A DNA stretch of 64,000 nucleotides, taken from the NCBI GenBank assembly GCA_964642385.1, contig CAZXON010000003.1, positions 26,342-90,341 of the forward strand. The letters are read 5' to 3'. The translations under genes and the position numbers were made by a program. Source of the DNA: JBDHUW01 sp964642385 (lineage in GTDB: Bacteria; Patescibacteriota; Gracilibacteria; Absconditabacterales; Absconditicoccaceae). This document shows, piece after piece, positions 20,567 to 30,938 of the stretch. How positions within the stretch are numbered: position 1 is the first letter of the stretch; the number at the start of each line of letters is the position of its first letter. A model generated the notes under the pieces. The model saw only the letters and a list, made by a program, of their open reading frames with translations, was not told the DNA's origin and ran no database searches.

Positions 20567-21739
20567 ATGACGAAATTTCAAACACAACGCAAATCTTTTA
20601 CCCTTATAGAGATGCTTGTCGTAGTCGTGATCATCGGAATCCTCGCTGTCACTCTCGTTCCAAGACTCGTAGGAGCCAGAGAAAGAGCAAGTGATTCAGG
20701 TCGTATAGTAAAGATATGACAGATCTCAAGTGCAGTAGAACTGTACGCGCAGGAAAATGGATCAGGGACCTATCCAAAAGCACCACTATCAGACACGCCG
20801 ACAAGCGTAGCTACGCCATCTGTATCATCACTGATCTCACCATACCTAACAACTATCCCTACAGACCCAGGGAAAGGAACAGTAGCAATATATAATGGAG
20901 GTGGTAACATCATGGTGACAGGAGACTCATTCGCATACTGGACAGATACGTGATGAACGGTCTACGCAATCACAGCACTAATGGAATCAAAGAAAGGAAA
21001 CACAACAAATGCAATTTGAGTAATAGATAAAGATAAAGAAGGAGAATATCAAGTAGTAGGGAAGGGATTGATAACCTATATTTTAAAAGTTGGGATCACT
21101 CATGAATGAAATGATTTAATAGTATATGATGGAACTAATAAATATATTATTGCAGATAGAAATGTTGGTGCAACAGTAGCAGGAACTTGATCAGACTCAT
21201 ATGGACACATGTTCCAATGGTGAAATGATTTTTGATTTCCAAATACTGGTCATATTTCACTAACCAGAACAACTCAAGTAGATACCACTGGACAAACTTC
21301 TTATAGTAATAATGTATATGTAACATCTCCTCTAATAGGTTGATGGCAAGTTATATTTCGCGATTGGTCTAAATATCAAAACAACAATCTTCGACAATGA
21401 AGATGACCCTGTGATGAGTGATATCACATTCCCACAAAAGATGAGTGGTGATGACTCTATAACACATGGAAAGCTGCATTATCAGGAGAAATCCCAACAA
21501 CTTCTCGAATGCATTGAAAACCATTTAGAGATACGCTTCTTTTACCACGGGTTGGAAGTCGCTCCTATGCTGGAACAAGTAATTTAGATAGTTGACAAGG
21601 ATACAATGGTTCTTACTGGTCATCTACCCCTTATGCTGATCGCATATATATTCTTTTCTTTAGTGCATCTGTTTTAAATACAGCAGAAGGAAAATATCGC
21701 GCCAGTGCAATATCTCTACGCTGCTTTAAAGACAAATAG
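20567..21739 (+). CDS. type IV pilin-like protein with C-terminal FISUMP domain
   Basis: Product of 390 residues. The prepilin N-terminus is MTKFQTQRKSFTLIEMLV followed by VVIIGILAVTLVPRLVGA; the residue before the cleaved Phe is Ser rather than Gly. A pseudopilin-like region with TYPKAP and YLTTIPTDPGKG follows. The C-terminal half is a Fibrobacter-succinogenes-major-paralogous/C-type-lectin-like domain: DRNVGATVAG, GRGPCDEGYHIPTKDEWW, GYNGSYWSSTP, ISLRCFKDK. Many Gly are TGA. Codons in the C-terminal third are ordinary and AT-rich, unlike the two related 3' ends at 21761-22201 and 25740-25935. Probably a surface adhesin presented on a pilus. Confidence 0.85.
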
Positions 21740-21760
21740 AAACCACTTCATCTTTTATAA

Positions 21761-22201
21761 AACACCTATACGAGTGGTACATGGATATATGAACCATTTT
21801 GAAATTTACCAAGAGGAGACTGGTCACTCAATCAGAACGATGATCTTCGACCAGCGGGAGGACAGTGACCATGTCCAAGTGGATATCATCTACCAACACG
21901 AACAGAGCGACAATGATTGTACAATACATGGGTAAAGATCTACTCAGGAGATGCAATGTATACAAGTAGTAAATGAAATCTCTTTAGAGATACTCTTAAA
22001 TTGCCAATGGCAGGTGGCCGCAGTTACGGTTCAGCCGGGTCGGTCTTCTATCAGGGAGATTACGGCCGCTACTGGTCGTCTACTCCGAGCGACGCGCGCG
22101 CCTTTTACAAGGTCTTCAGTTCGTCCTACGTGGGTGATTCTTCCAACCGCAGTAATCGTGCAAGCGGTCTCTCTGTGCGTTGTTTCGAGAATTCCCCATA
22201 G
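21761..22201 (+). pseudogene. orphan 3' FISUMP cassette without N-terminus
   Basis: Directly after the complete gene an open segment of about 147 codons encodes only the C-terminal part of the same domain: LRPAGGQGPCPSGYHLPT, then RDTLKLPMAGGRSYGSAG, GRYWSSTPSDARAFYKVF and LSVRCFENSP. It has no start codon or pilin leader and follows a TAA. It closely matches 25590-25935 at the DNA level in the conserved parts, but the stretch 22013-22180 is conspicuously GC-rich and differs at many codons. It could be a silent donor cassette or the remnant of a second pilin gene. Confidence 0.65.
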
Positions 22202-22494
22202 TTTAACCCTTGACCCTTTCCCCTTGTCCCCTTGACCCTTTCGAGCTTGTAGCGAGCGAGAGGCCGACGAGAGAGGAGAATGACTAGCCATCCAAGGTGT
22301 TGAAAAAATCTTTCTTTAGATAGGTGTTTTTTTATATAGTAATTTTAGTGTATAGTGGTAGTATGCTGTTCTTTTGGTTGTACTTTTCAAATTAAAATTA
22401 ACAACAAACACATATCTATTGCAAAAAAGATACAATAATATACTATTTATAGTATATAAAAACCATAAAGATTTTATATTCTTAAAAAGATTTG

Positions 22495-23358
22495 ATGCAA
22501 AAAAACGGTCTTTTTGTACTCGTGTGAGGAGTAATTATTGTAGCGATGGGAATAGCATTTTGGGCTATAAACTATGATAAAAAAACAAGCATATCCACAC
22601 AAAATATAGCCTCAAAAGTCGCGTGAAAAACAGTGACTAATTCATCGCACAACAATGGGATTGATCATAGGTATCTATTAGATGGGTTTCCAGTTGATAT
22701 TGTTCCTTTGTATAAAGCGAAAAAAGTGACTTCAAATAAAATATTTGTTCGCACAGATAAGTATGGTTCATCGCCATTTGGAGATGCAAATTATACATAT
22801 TATAATGTTGTTTTTGATTCCGATGCATCGCAACAAGATTTTTGGAAATATTATAGCGAATTGTTACAAGTTGAAAGTATAAACACATGAGAAAATGTTT
22901 CTGATCAAATTAAATGAACAGTATGAAATTATAAAGTAACAGTCAGTAATTACGAGAATGTGGGATACATAAAAGTTTTTCTCACTGATTATAAGAGCGA
23001 AGATGTAGAAAAATTTTTCTTATCAATGCCAAACATTATTGATGATACTGAGATGCTAATTAAACGCGAAAAAACATATTGATTACTCAATCAGGTATGA
23101 GGACAGATTGAATTTTCAGAATATTATGATATTGTAAACAGTGGTGATCAAGATGGTGATGGAAAAGACGATATTAATGAGTTGGAAGTGTTAAAACAAC
23201 AATATCAAAAACAGCTTTGAGAAGAACAAAATTTTTTATTTGATGAGAGTACTGGCAGAATGACGCGGAAAGAGTGAGATGTCGACTTTACAATGACGGT
23301 CTCTTCAAGCCATAATAGGGTATATCTTATGATGAGAAAACCTATACCTTCCTCATAA
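22495..23358 (+). CDS. membrane-anchored protein with a calcium-loop motif
   Basis: Product of 287 residues. An N-terminal membrane anchor (LFVLVGGVIIVAMGIAFWAI) is followed by a Ser/Asn linker, a mixed alpha/beta domain of about 150 residues and, near residues 220-235, SGDQDGDGKDDINELE, a thrombospondin type 3/dockerin-like calcium-binding loop. Several TGA are read as Gly, including one in VLVGGVI. No family recognised. It lies between the pilin cassettes and yebC, and an extracellular role is likely from its topology. Confidence 0.7.
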
Positions 23359-23541
23359 TATTTTTTTGAATATGCTTGACAGTATTTTTTCGTTTTTTCT
23401 GGTGTGATTTTGGTTATATTTTTTATAATGAATTGATCGTTGAAACACCTAAAATCTTATTTACCAAATTTCTGCACAATATTTCACTCACAAAAAACAT
23501 CCGAATTGAATATATATTTACTTATAAAAAACATTACACCG

Positions 23542-24198
23542 ATGGGAAGACGACATAGTATCGCCGGAAAAAAGGCCGCAGGAGATGCCGCTAAATCACA
23601 AACCTATGCAAAAATAGGGAAGCTTATTGAAATTGCTGCGCGTAATGGGGGAGATGATCCAACGATGAATCCTGCATTAGATATGATTTTACAAAAAGCG
23701 AGATATAATAGTTTACCAAAGGATGTGATTGATCATGCAATCAAAAAATGAGCTGGGAAACTTGAATGACAGGAACTTGCACAGGTTATGTATGAGTGAT
23801 ATGGTCCTGCGGGTTCTGCAATGTACATCAAATGCATTACCGCAAATACTAATAGATCAGCAGCGAATATTCGCTCTCTTCTCTCTAAAATGGGAGGAAA
23901 TATAGCAGAACCATGAGCTGTGTCTTGGCAATTTAGCGAAAAAGGTGTCATCATTATAGATGGGAAGCTTCTTGTTGGGATCAAAAAATTAAATGAGGTA
24001 AAAGAGGTTGTTCCGTATGAAAAATCAGCATTGGAAGATGATTTATTGGGGTTGGATATAGATGATTTCGTGGGATCTGGCGCAACGCTAAATATCACTG
24101 CTCAAAAACTGAAATCACAGGGTATTGCAAAACGTATTTACGCTATATCTATCTTGGGAAATGTCGATACAAAATATGATGTGATTAGCGAGATTTAA
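23542..24198 (+). CDS. YebC/PmpR family protein (TACO1-like)
   Basis: Product of 218 residues with the family opening MGRRHSIAGKKAAGDAAKSQTYAKIGKLIEIAARNGG, here quoted only to show the MGR..KAA.DA...Y.K.G pattern. The later KARYNSLPKDVIDHAIKKG and GYGPAGSAMYI are also diagnostic. Family members act as transcriptional regulators or, in recent work on homologues, translation factors that relieve ribosome stalling. The frame could be extended upstream to 23440, but family alignment supports ATG at 23542. TGA encodes Gly in KKGAGKLEGQE and MYEGYGPAG. Confidence 0.92.
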
Positions 24199-24237
24199 AT
24201 AGACAAGACAGGTCTCTGGCAATCTAGTCACACTCAG

Positions 24238-24507
24238 CCATCTTCCGTCCTACCTAGCACGACATTTTATACAACATATTTCACGCAATCTAGTAACACT
24301 CTGTGGTCTTCCGTTCTATCTATGCACACCTAGACAATCACAACCTCTCGGAAGTTGCCCTTCGGGCAAACCCGCCGGTCACCGCACAACCGTCGGTAAA
24401 AAAATCGCAAGGCGATTTTTTTATATTTCAGTATAGATAGGAAATACTATCAATACGAGAAATCTATCTTGCAATCGTTGCAAGATTCTATAATACAAAC
24501 AATAACT
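24238..24507 (+). ncRNA. repeated structured leader, copy 2, with a partial third unit
   Basis: Copy of the element at 20286-20520: it has the CTTCCG and CGGAAG arms, the TTGCCC-TTC-GGGCAA hairpin, the AAAAAAATCGC-AAG-GCGATTTTTTT terminator (24398-24422) and the TATAAT box (24489-24494). Compared with copy 1 a segment of roughly 35 bases between the hairpin and terminator is missing. Upstream, 24238-24300 repeats the CAATCTAGT...CTTCCGTCCTA start, so the 5' end is duplicated. It lies about 200 bases before the second pilin-FISUMP gene. Confidence 0.5.
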
Positions 24508-24535
24508 AATGATTAATGATTAATGACTAATGTCA

Positions 24536-24656
24536 TGAGCGAAGCTGGTGATATGAGGAGAGCCTTTTCTTACGGGCAATTGAACATAAAGAACTAGCAC
24601 ATATGTAGACCGAAGAGCCCCGGCGGGTCCGAATACGCCAGCGAGCGATTGTAACG
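24536..24656. repeat. dispersed intergenic repeat E, copy 1
   Basis: Shares GCGAAGCTGGTGATATGAGG plus GAGAGCC at one end and GAATACGCCAGCGA..CGATTGTA at the other with 36037-36150; the middle differs. Both copies sit among TTAATGATTAA-rich spacer DNA. Function unknown; a small non-autonomous element or RNA gene is possible. Confidence 0.55.
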
Positions 24657-24699
24657 ATTAACAATTAAACATTAACAATTTATAATTAACTTTATTTTC

Positions 24700-25935
24700 A
24701 TGTCCTACTTCACATCCAACCAACCAACGGTAAACAAACCTACTAAGGCTCGCAAACGCACCTTTACCCTGATAGAGATGCTGGTTGTCGTAGTGATCAT
24801 CGGAATCCTCGCTGTCGCACTCATACCTAGATTAACAGGAGCAAAAGAAAGAGCAAGTGACTCTGCTCGTATCGTGAAGGTATGACAGATATCTAGTGCA
24901 GTAGAACTATACGCACAAGAAAAGGGTAGCACCTATCCACGAGCACCACTGACAGGCGCACCATGAATAAGTGTTGCAACACCAATAGTAGCAGATGCTA
25001 TCTCACCATACCTAACAACTATCCCCACAGATCCAGGGAAGTGAACGGTAGCTATATCAACGGAACCAGGAGGAATACTAGCGACAGGAGACTCATTCGC
25101 ATACTGGACAAACGATGCATGAACAGGATATGCAATTACTGCACTAATGGAATCCAAGAAAGGAAACACAACAAACGGTACGGGGGTAATAGACTCAGAC
25201 AAACAAGGATCATATCAAAAAGTAGGAAAGTGACTAACAACCAATATCGTGCCAGGAGGGGGAACTGTAGACACAAGTGTACCATGAGTATATTTCGAAT
25301 GAGGACATACTATCGTATCAGATGGAACAAATGTGTACACGATGATGGATAAAAACCTGTGAGCATCGGAAGTTGGAACAACATCTGCTTCGTATGGATA
25401 CTACTATCAACGAGGGAATAACTATGGATTCTGGAATGGAACAGCATGAACCAATCAAGACTGAACTGCTACAATAGCAACAACAAGCACACTAGTGCCA
25501 AGCCCTACAGCACCATATACTGGTAGTACATTTGTTCTAGCACCAAATAGCCCATATGACTGGGCGACACCTCAGAATCCCAACCTACGATTACCAGGCG
25601 GACAGTGACCATGTCCTACAGGGTATCATATACCCACAAGCACAGAGCGACAATGATTGTATAATGCACGGGTAAAGATCTATTCGGGAGATGCTATATA
25701 TGCAAGTAATAAATGATTTCTCTTGAGAGATACACTTAAATTACCTATGGCAGGTCGCCGCTACTACGCTAGCGCTGGTGTTGGCAATCAGGGATCGTAC
25801 GGCCACTACTGGTCGTCTACTCCTAATGGTACGTACTCCTATTACTTGGCCTTCGGTTCGTCCGGTATTTACCCGGCTAATTTCTACAACCGTGCCTACG
25901 GTTTCTCTGCTCGTTGTTTCAAGAATTCCCCATAG
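24700..25935 (+). CDS. type IV pilin-like protein with variable C-terminal FISUMP domain
   Basis: Product of 411 residues. It has a prepilin N-terminus (KRTFTLIEMLVVVVIIGIL; Thr before the cleaved Phe), the same central region as the gene at 20567 (EPGGILATGDSFAYWTND), and then the lectin-like domain: GGQGPCPTGYHIPTS, RDTLKLPMAGRRYYASAG, HYWSSTPNGTYSYYLAF and GFSARCFKNSP. The final 190 bases are GC-rich with many NNC/NNT codons, unlike the rest of the gene, and match the orphan cassette in the framework but not in the exposed positions. It is followed by a terminator. Confidence 0.85.
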
Positions 25936-26090
25936 TTTAACCCTTGACACTTGTCCCTTGTCCCCTTGACCCTTTCGCGATTGTAGCGAGCAAGGGAGTC
26001 GGAGGGTGGAGATGATTGTCTAGCCAACCGAGATATTTTTTTAGCAGATAGCGAGATTGAGTATTATGCTATCTAGTCGACGAGCGCTAT

Positions 26091-26117
26091 AAACTCATCG
26101 TTCGTGGTGAGTTTTTT
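26091..26117 (+). terminator. rho-independent terminator after the pilin-FISUMP gene
   Basis: AACTCA and TGAGTT arms around a 10-base loop, followed by a T run. It ends transcription before mutS. A TTGCCC-AGTA-GGGCAA hairpin follows immediately at about 26120. Confidence 0.7.
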
Positions 26118-26285
26118 CTATTTGCCCAGTAGGGCAAGTTGCGAGGAATCAAGAGGGTGTGAAGGTGCGTAGATAGGACGCAACATTGCCGGTGAAAATT
26201 ATCGATTCTTGTATTGCTTTTTAAATTATAATTAAGACGTATTTTTTCTGTTGCACCATCGTAAGGAAAAAATATACTCTCATCT

Positions 26286-29200
26286 ATGAGTTCAGATAGT
26301 GAAAAGCTAACCCCAGCACAGAAACAATATACTGATATGAAGAAGCAACATTCTGATTGTATTCTTTTTTTTCGTATGGGAGATTTTTATGAGACGTTTA
26401 ATGAAGACGCGAAAATTGCTGCCAAAGTGCTTGATTTGACTCTTACATCAAGAGATAGAACGAGTGAAAATCCAGCTCCAATGGCAGGCGTGCCATTCCA
26501 TAGTGTAGATAAGTATATTGCTAGGTTGGTTGCTCATGGATATAAAGTTGCTATCGCTGAACAGATGAGTGAACCAAAAACTGGGCAGATTGTTGAACGT
26601 AAGGTAACGCAGATTATCACGCCTGCGACATTTATCGAAGAAAGCAAAAAAGAGTTTGTCTATTTGTCCGCGATTACCTATACGTGAGGCGATATGGACT
26701 CGTATCATTGTGCGTGGTGAGACGTGACCGTCGGCTCGTACTATACAAGAAGTTTCCATACATTTGAAGATCTCCTATGACACCTTTCTAGACTACAACC
26801 ACGCGAAATTGTTGTTGATATAGACTTCCCACAGAATACAGAAATTCGCACATACGTCACATCACAGTGAACAGATATTTTAGTAAGTACCTACGATAAA
26901 CCAGTTGATGTAGACCGTTTTTTGAGTTGATTGTTTGGTGTACAAACACTTTCTAGTTTCGGAAAAGCGCTTGAAGATGGCAGAGAGTACGCAATGTGAC
27001 TCTTGTTGCATTATTTACAACACATTCAAGAAGGAGTAGCGAGGTCACTTCTTCGCATACAATATGACTCACAAACTGATGACGTGATGCTTGATGCTGT
27101 GACTATTCGCAACCTGGAAATTATTACATCGCAGTATGAATCTACCAAAAAATATAGTTTACTTGGTGTGATAGACCAGACTTCTACTGCTCTTTGAGCG
27201 AGGTTGATGAGGGAGATATTGTTACACCCGACACAACACACAGAAACAATCCAAACTCGTCAGGCGTGGATTTCGCATTATACTGATCATCTTTGAGAAG
27301 CAAAAAATATCCAAGAGATCTTACGTAGGATGGTCGATTTGCCAAAGATTGTCTCAACACTCTTGTATAAAAAAAACAATCCAATGACATTTGGAAAATT
27401 GAGATATGCGTTGGGATTGGTCCACAAAGACCTATGAGACCGGTCTTGGGTGGGTATAGATTCCACAGATGGTAATTCTTGATCTGTCGGCAACCCTTGA
27501 TCTCTTGGCCTGAAACCTCTTGTTTCGCCACAAGCACTTGAAAAGACAAAAGAGTATTTTGTGTATCTGGAAAGTCTGCTCAAAGTTGAATGACTCAATG
27601 ACGATATTGATTATATCCAAGATTGATACAGCACAGAGATTGACGAGCTCAGAAAAATAGCATATCACAGCGACAATCTGTTGCTCTCGTACCAACAAGA
27701 ACTCGTACAGGCAACCTGAATTACAAACGTAAAAGTGAAGTATGTGTCAAATCAATGATATGTTTTGGAAGTTACACCCAAGGATGTTGATGCTTTTGAA
27801 GCCATGAGTATCAAAGGCGACCCGAAGCGCGAGATGATCCGTCGTCAAACATTGAAAACAGGGCAAAGATATACAAGTATATATTTAGATGAGTTGCAAC
27901 GTAAGGTCTTGTCGGCCCAATTTCAGCTACGTTCCTCTGAACAAGCGTTGTTGGAAGATGCAAAAGCTTCGCTTTTGGCTGCTAGCGCAGCATTTCACGA
28001 ACTCGCCGATGGTATCGCTTGGCTTGATTTGTATACTTCCCATGCACTTTTCGCAAAAGAAAAAAAATATGTGAAACCTGAAATGACAACTACATGATCC
28101 ATACAAATTCTGGGTGGACGCCATCCAGTTATTGAAGCGTTTTTGCCACACGATCAACATTTTATTCCAAACGATTTATTGATTGGGAAACCTCGTGATA
28201 CCGGCGGAATATTAGGTGAGAATTGATTTATACAATGATGAACTGCCGCAACAGAAATCTTTCAATCGGTGACCGACGGCTCGCAATCAACCAACAACAT
28301 AAAACAGCAATCATTCACAGAGGTGTCACAACAACCATCGGCAGAAAAATCACTATCGTCAAATGACCAATGTAATGCTACTATCCCAGAAAATATGATA
28401 AGCGAGAATGCCTCTCCAAAAAATGCCATCGAAGATGGCTCTACGCCAAATGAGTTGGAGAACGATGACACAACGCTTGCTATCATTACTGGCCCAAACA
28501 TGGGTGGTAAATCTACATATTTAAGACAAAATGCATTGATTATACTCATGGCGCNNNNNNNNNNNNNNNNNNNNNNNNNNNNNNNNNNNNNNNNNNNNNN
28601 NNNNNNNNNNNNNNNNNNNNNNNNNNNNNNNNNNNNNNNNNNNNNNNNNNNNNNATGGGTGGTAAATCTACATATTTAAGACAAAATGCATTGATTATAC
28701 TCATGGCGCATTGTTGATTATTCGTGCCTGCACAGACGGCCCAAATATCGCTTGTAGATGGATTGTTTGCGCGTGTTGGGTCAGGGGATGTGATTGCGAA
28801 AAACCAGTCCACATTTATGACAGAGATGATTGAGATGTCCAATATTTTGCATAATGCAACGGAAAAATCATTTATCATCTTGGATGAGTTGGGGCGTGGC
28901 ACATCAACCTATGATGGCATGGCGCTTGCGCAGGCGATAGTGCAATATGTCGTGCAATATATAGGTGCAAAAACGCTTTTCGCAACGCACTATCATGAAC
29001 TCATTGAACTAGAAAAAAATCTTCCATGAGTGAAAAACTATTCTGTTGCGGTATACGAAACGCAAAAAGATGTCGTTTTTATGAAAAAAATTATTCGTTG
29101 AGGAGCAGATAAATCATACGGAATAGATGTAGCGAAGTTGGCTGGCATACCGAGCGTTATCACCGAGGCAGCCAAAAAATACTTACGTGTGTATGAAACC

Positions 29201-29422
29201 AAAAATAGTTGAAATACCTCTATCTCACAAGGTGATCAAAATAATGAGAAGATGCCGGATTCTATGCCTCTTTTCGCGATGAGTATCGATCAGGAATCAA
29301 TAGAAGCCAAAAACACATTGGAGAAAATAAAAAGACTTTTGGGATCGCTTGATCCAAACAACATAACGCCGATGCAAGCGTTACAGATGATTGCAAGATT
29401 GAAAGATGACTTAGAAAAATAA
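26286..29422 (+). CDS. mutS: DNA mismatch repair protein MutS (interrupted by a false gap)
   Basis: Mismatch recognition ATPase. The mismatch-binding N-terminus has the FFRMGDFYETF motif near residue 35 with its Phe-x-Glu wedge, then connector and lever domains. The ATPase has Walker A GPNMGGKST near residue 736, IILDELGRGTSTYDG (Walker B) and ATHYHEL. With one 55-base duplicate plus 100 N removed, the length is 993 residues. An insertion of about 90 residues rich in Ser/Asn/Gln/Thr (28200-28470) lies just before the P-loop strand, which is unusual. TGA encodes many Gly, including IRGGADKSYGI. Confidence 0.95.
28555..28654. other. 100-N scaffold gap flanked by an identical 55-base duplicate
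   Basis: The 55 bases before the gap (28500-28554) are identical to the 55 after it (28655-28709). Removing the N run and one copy (155 bases) restores the mutS frame, so no sequence is missing. Confidence 0.95.
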
Positions 29423-29444
29423 ATTTTACTATGTTGAAAATAGT

Positions 29445-30032
29445 ATGAGTGTCATAGCAGTAGATTGTGATGAAGTTTTGATAAATAGTATGCAGGGGTT
29501 TAGCCAGTATGTCAAAGGAATGTATGGCTACAATTGGCCATATCATGATTACAAGTACTATAGATTAGAGGAAAATGAGCATATTGATTTCACCAGAGAT
29601 GAAATAATGGATATGTTCAACGCTTATTTAGACTCCGACTATGCAAAAAATACTGAAGCTATCCCATGAGCGCTGGAAAAATTGCAACAATTCAAACATG
29701 ATTGACATACAATGTACGTCGTAACTGCAAGGTGAGATGTTCAGCATGCAATTACAACATATCAGATAGAAAAGAATTTTCCATGATTGTTTGCAGAAAT
29801 TTTGGCTGTGTGAGATGCGCGTGGGAATTATACTTCAAAGGCAGCAGTTTGTAAAAATATTGGTGCAACAATTTTGATAGAGGATAGCATGGACAACTGT
29901 CTGGAAGCGAGTAGAAGTAATATTTATTCTTTTCTCCTCCAAAGACCTCGAAATGAGTGGAGAGAAGAGCAACATCCGTATCTACAAAAAATACAACACT
30001 GGGCCCAGATAGATCTAGCAAAATGTGAGTAA
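29445..30032 (+). CDS. 5'(3')-deoxyribonucleotidase-like HAD phosphatase
   Basis: Product of 195 residues. It opens MSVIAVDCDEVLINS with the HAD motif I DxDxV (nucleophile Asp near residue 7). HTMYVVTARGDVQHA gives motif II (the Thr in VVTAR), and ILIEDSMDNCLEA supplies the acidic motif IV. The pattern fits the NT5C (PF06941) family that dephosphorylates deoxynucleoside monophosphates. It starts 22 bases after mutS and is probably co-transcribed. TGA encodes Gly in EAIPGALEKL and AVGDARG. Confidence 0.8.
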
Positions 30033-30080
30033 AAAGGCTCTGAATCATCCTCTTTTGTATTTTTAATTTCGGCATAATAG

Positions 30081-30106
30081 AAAAACCGCCCTAAAATAGA
30101 GCGGTT
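30081..30106 (-). terminator. rho-independent terminator after the UVR-motif gene
   Basis: On the minus strand AACCGC and GCGGTT arms are followed by a T run. It lies between the converging nucleotidase gene and the UVR-motif gene and probably serves the latter. Confidence 0.75.
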
Positions 30107-30112
30107 GTACAG

Positions 30113-30934
30113 TTATTTTTGCATATTTGTTAGTTCATTTTTTAGTGCATTGATTTCATCATGTAGTTTTTGAACAATTGCATATTTTTCCGCTTTTTTC
30201 GCTTCAGAAAATTTTTTTTTGAGTTCGTACAGCTGCTTTTTGAGTTTGATTTTTCTGTCTTCCATGTACAGCCGCAGTCCTTCTTCTAGTTTCTCTTCTG
30301 CCAATTTTCTGGTTAGCAGATCTTTTTTCGGCAATAGTTTGGACAAAAATTTCATAATTTCAACCAATCTATCTTTGTATTCCTCAGCGTATTCGTCAAG
30401 CTCTGTAATTGACCCCAAAAAATTGTCTAATGTCGACTGAATCATCTCTCTACAAGAATAAATGATCGTGACTTTTTCATTTTGGGATTTGTCATACAGA
30501 AGTTTGAAAAAAAATTTTGAAATGGTTTCATATTCTTCCTCATCCAAACAAGAAACAAGTTTTTTAAATAAGCTTTCAAAAGAATGATGATAAAACAATT
30601 CTTCTTTTGTACGTATAGCAGAAAGGTCTGCTTTTCCGCAAAATATTGCCTCTTCACTTAAAATCGATTTTGCATCCTCGGGTTTCGGGTAGTAGACAAA
30701 ATCAACATCTTTCATTTTGATGGTCAGCCCTTCTTCATCAATAAACACAGGCAATGAATACCCATCAAGCAAATTTTTATCTTTGATGAAATTTGTTGTG
30801 CTTGGCTCTATATAAACATCTCCATCTGTAAAGATAATTAGTGAGTTTTGTCTTATATAGATAGTATCAAACATAGGGAGTTCATCTGCAAGCGTAGGTA
30901 GAATGATTATTTTTCCTTCAATTTTTGCTTTCAT
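30113..30934 (-). CDS. UVR-motif-containing protein of unknown function
   Basis: Product of 273 residues. The N-terminal 90 residues are beta-rich and begin with MKAKIEGKIIILPTLADELP; the middle is helical; the C-terminal 60 residues are a charged coiled coil ending AIVQKLHDEINALKNEL, which resembles the UvrB/UvrC interaction (UVR) motif. None of its glycines is encoded by TGA, unlike most genes around. The start follows the TAA of an interrupted paralogue by 4 bases. The role is unknown; UVR motifs occur in nuclease and protease adaptors as well as UvrBC. Confidence 0.65.
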   Translation of the reverse strand: MKAKIEGKIIILPTLADELPMFDTIYIRQNSLIIFTDGDVYIEPSTTNFIKDKNLLDGYSLPVFIDEEGLTIKMKDVDFVYYPKPEDAKSILSEEAIFCGKADLSAIRTKEELFYHHSFESLFKKLVSCLDEEEYETISKFFFKLLYDKSQNEKVTIIYSCREMIQSTLDNFLGSITELDEYAEEYKDRLVEIMKFLSKLLPKKDLLTRKLAEEKLEEGLRLYMEDRKIKLKKQLYELKKKFSEAKKAEKYAIVQKLHDEINALKNELTNMQK

Positions 30935-30938
30935 AATG

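Noticed and set aside
22031..22291. Minus-strand frame over the FISUMP cassette
   Set aside because: GC-rich cassette DNA opens several frames; only the plus-strand frame matches the lectin-like domain.
23440..23541. N-terminal extension of YebC
   Set aside because: The family starts at the MGRR ATG at 23542; the extension shows no similarity.
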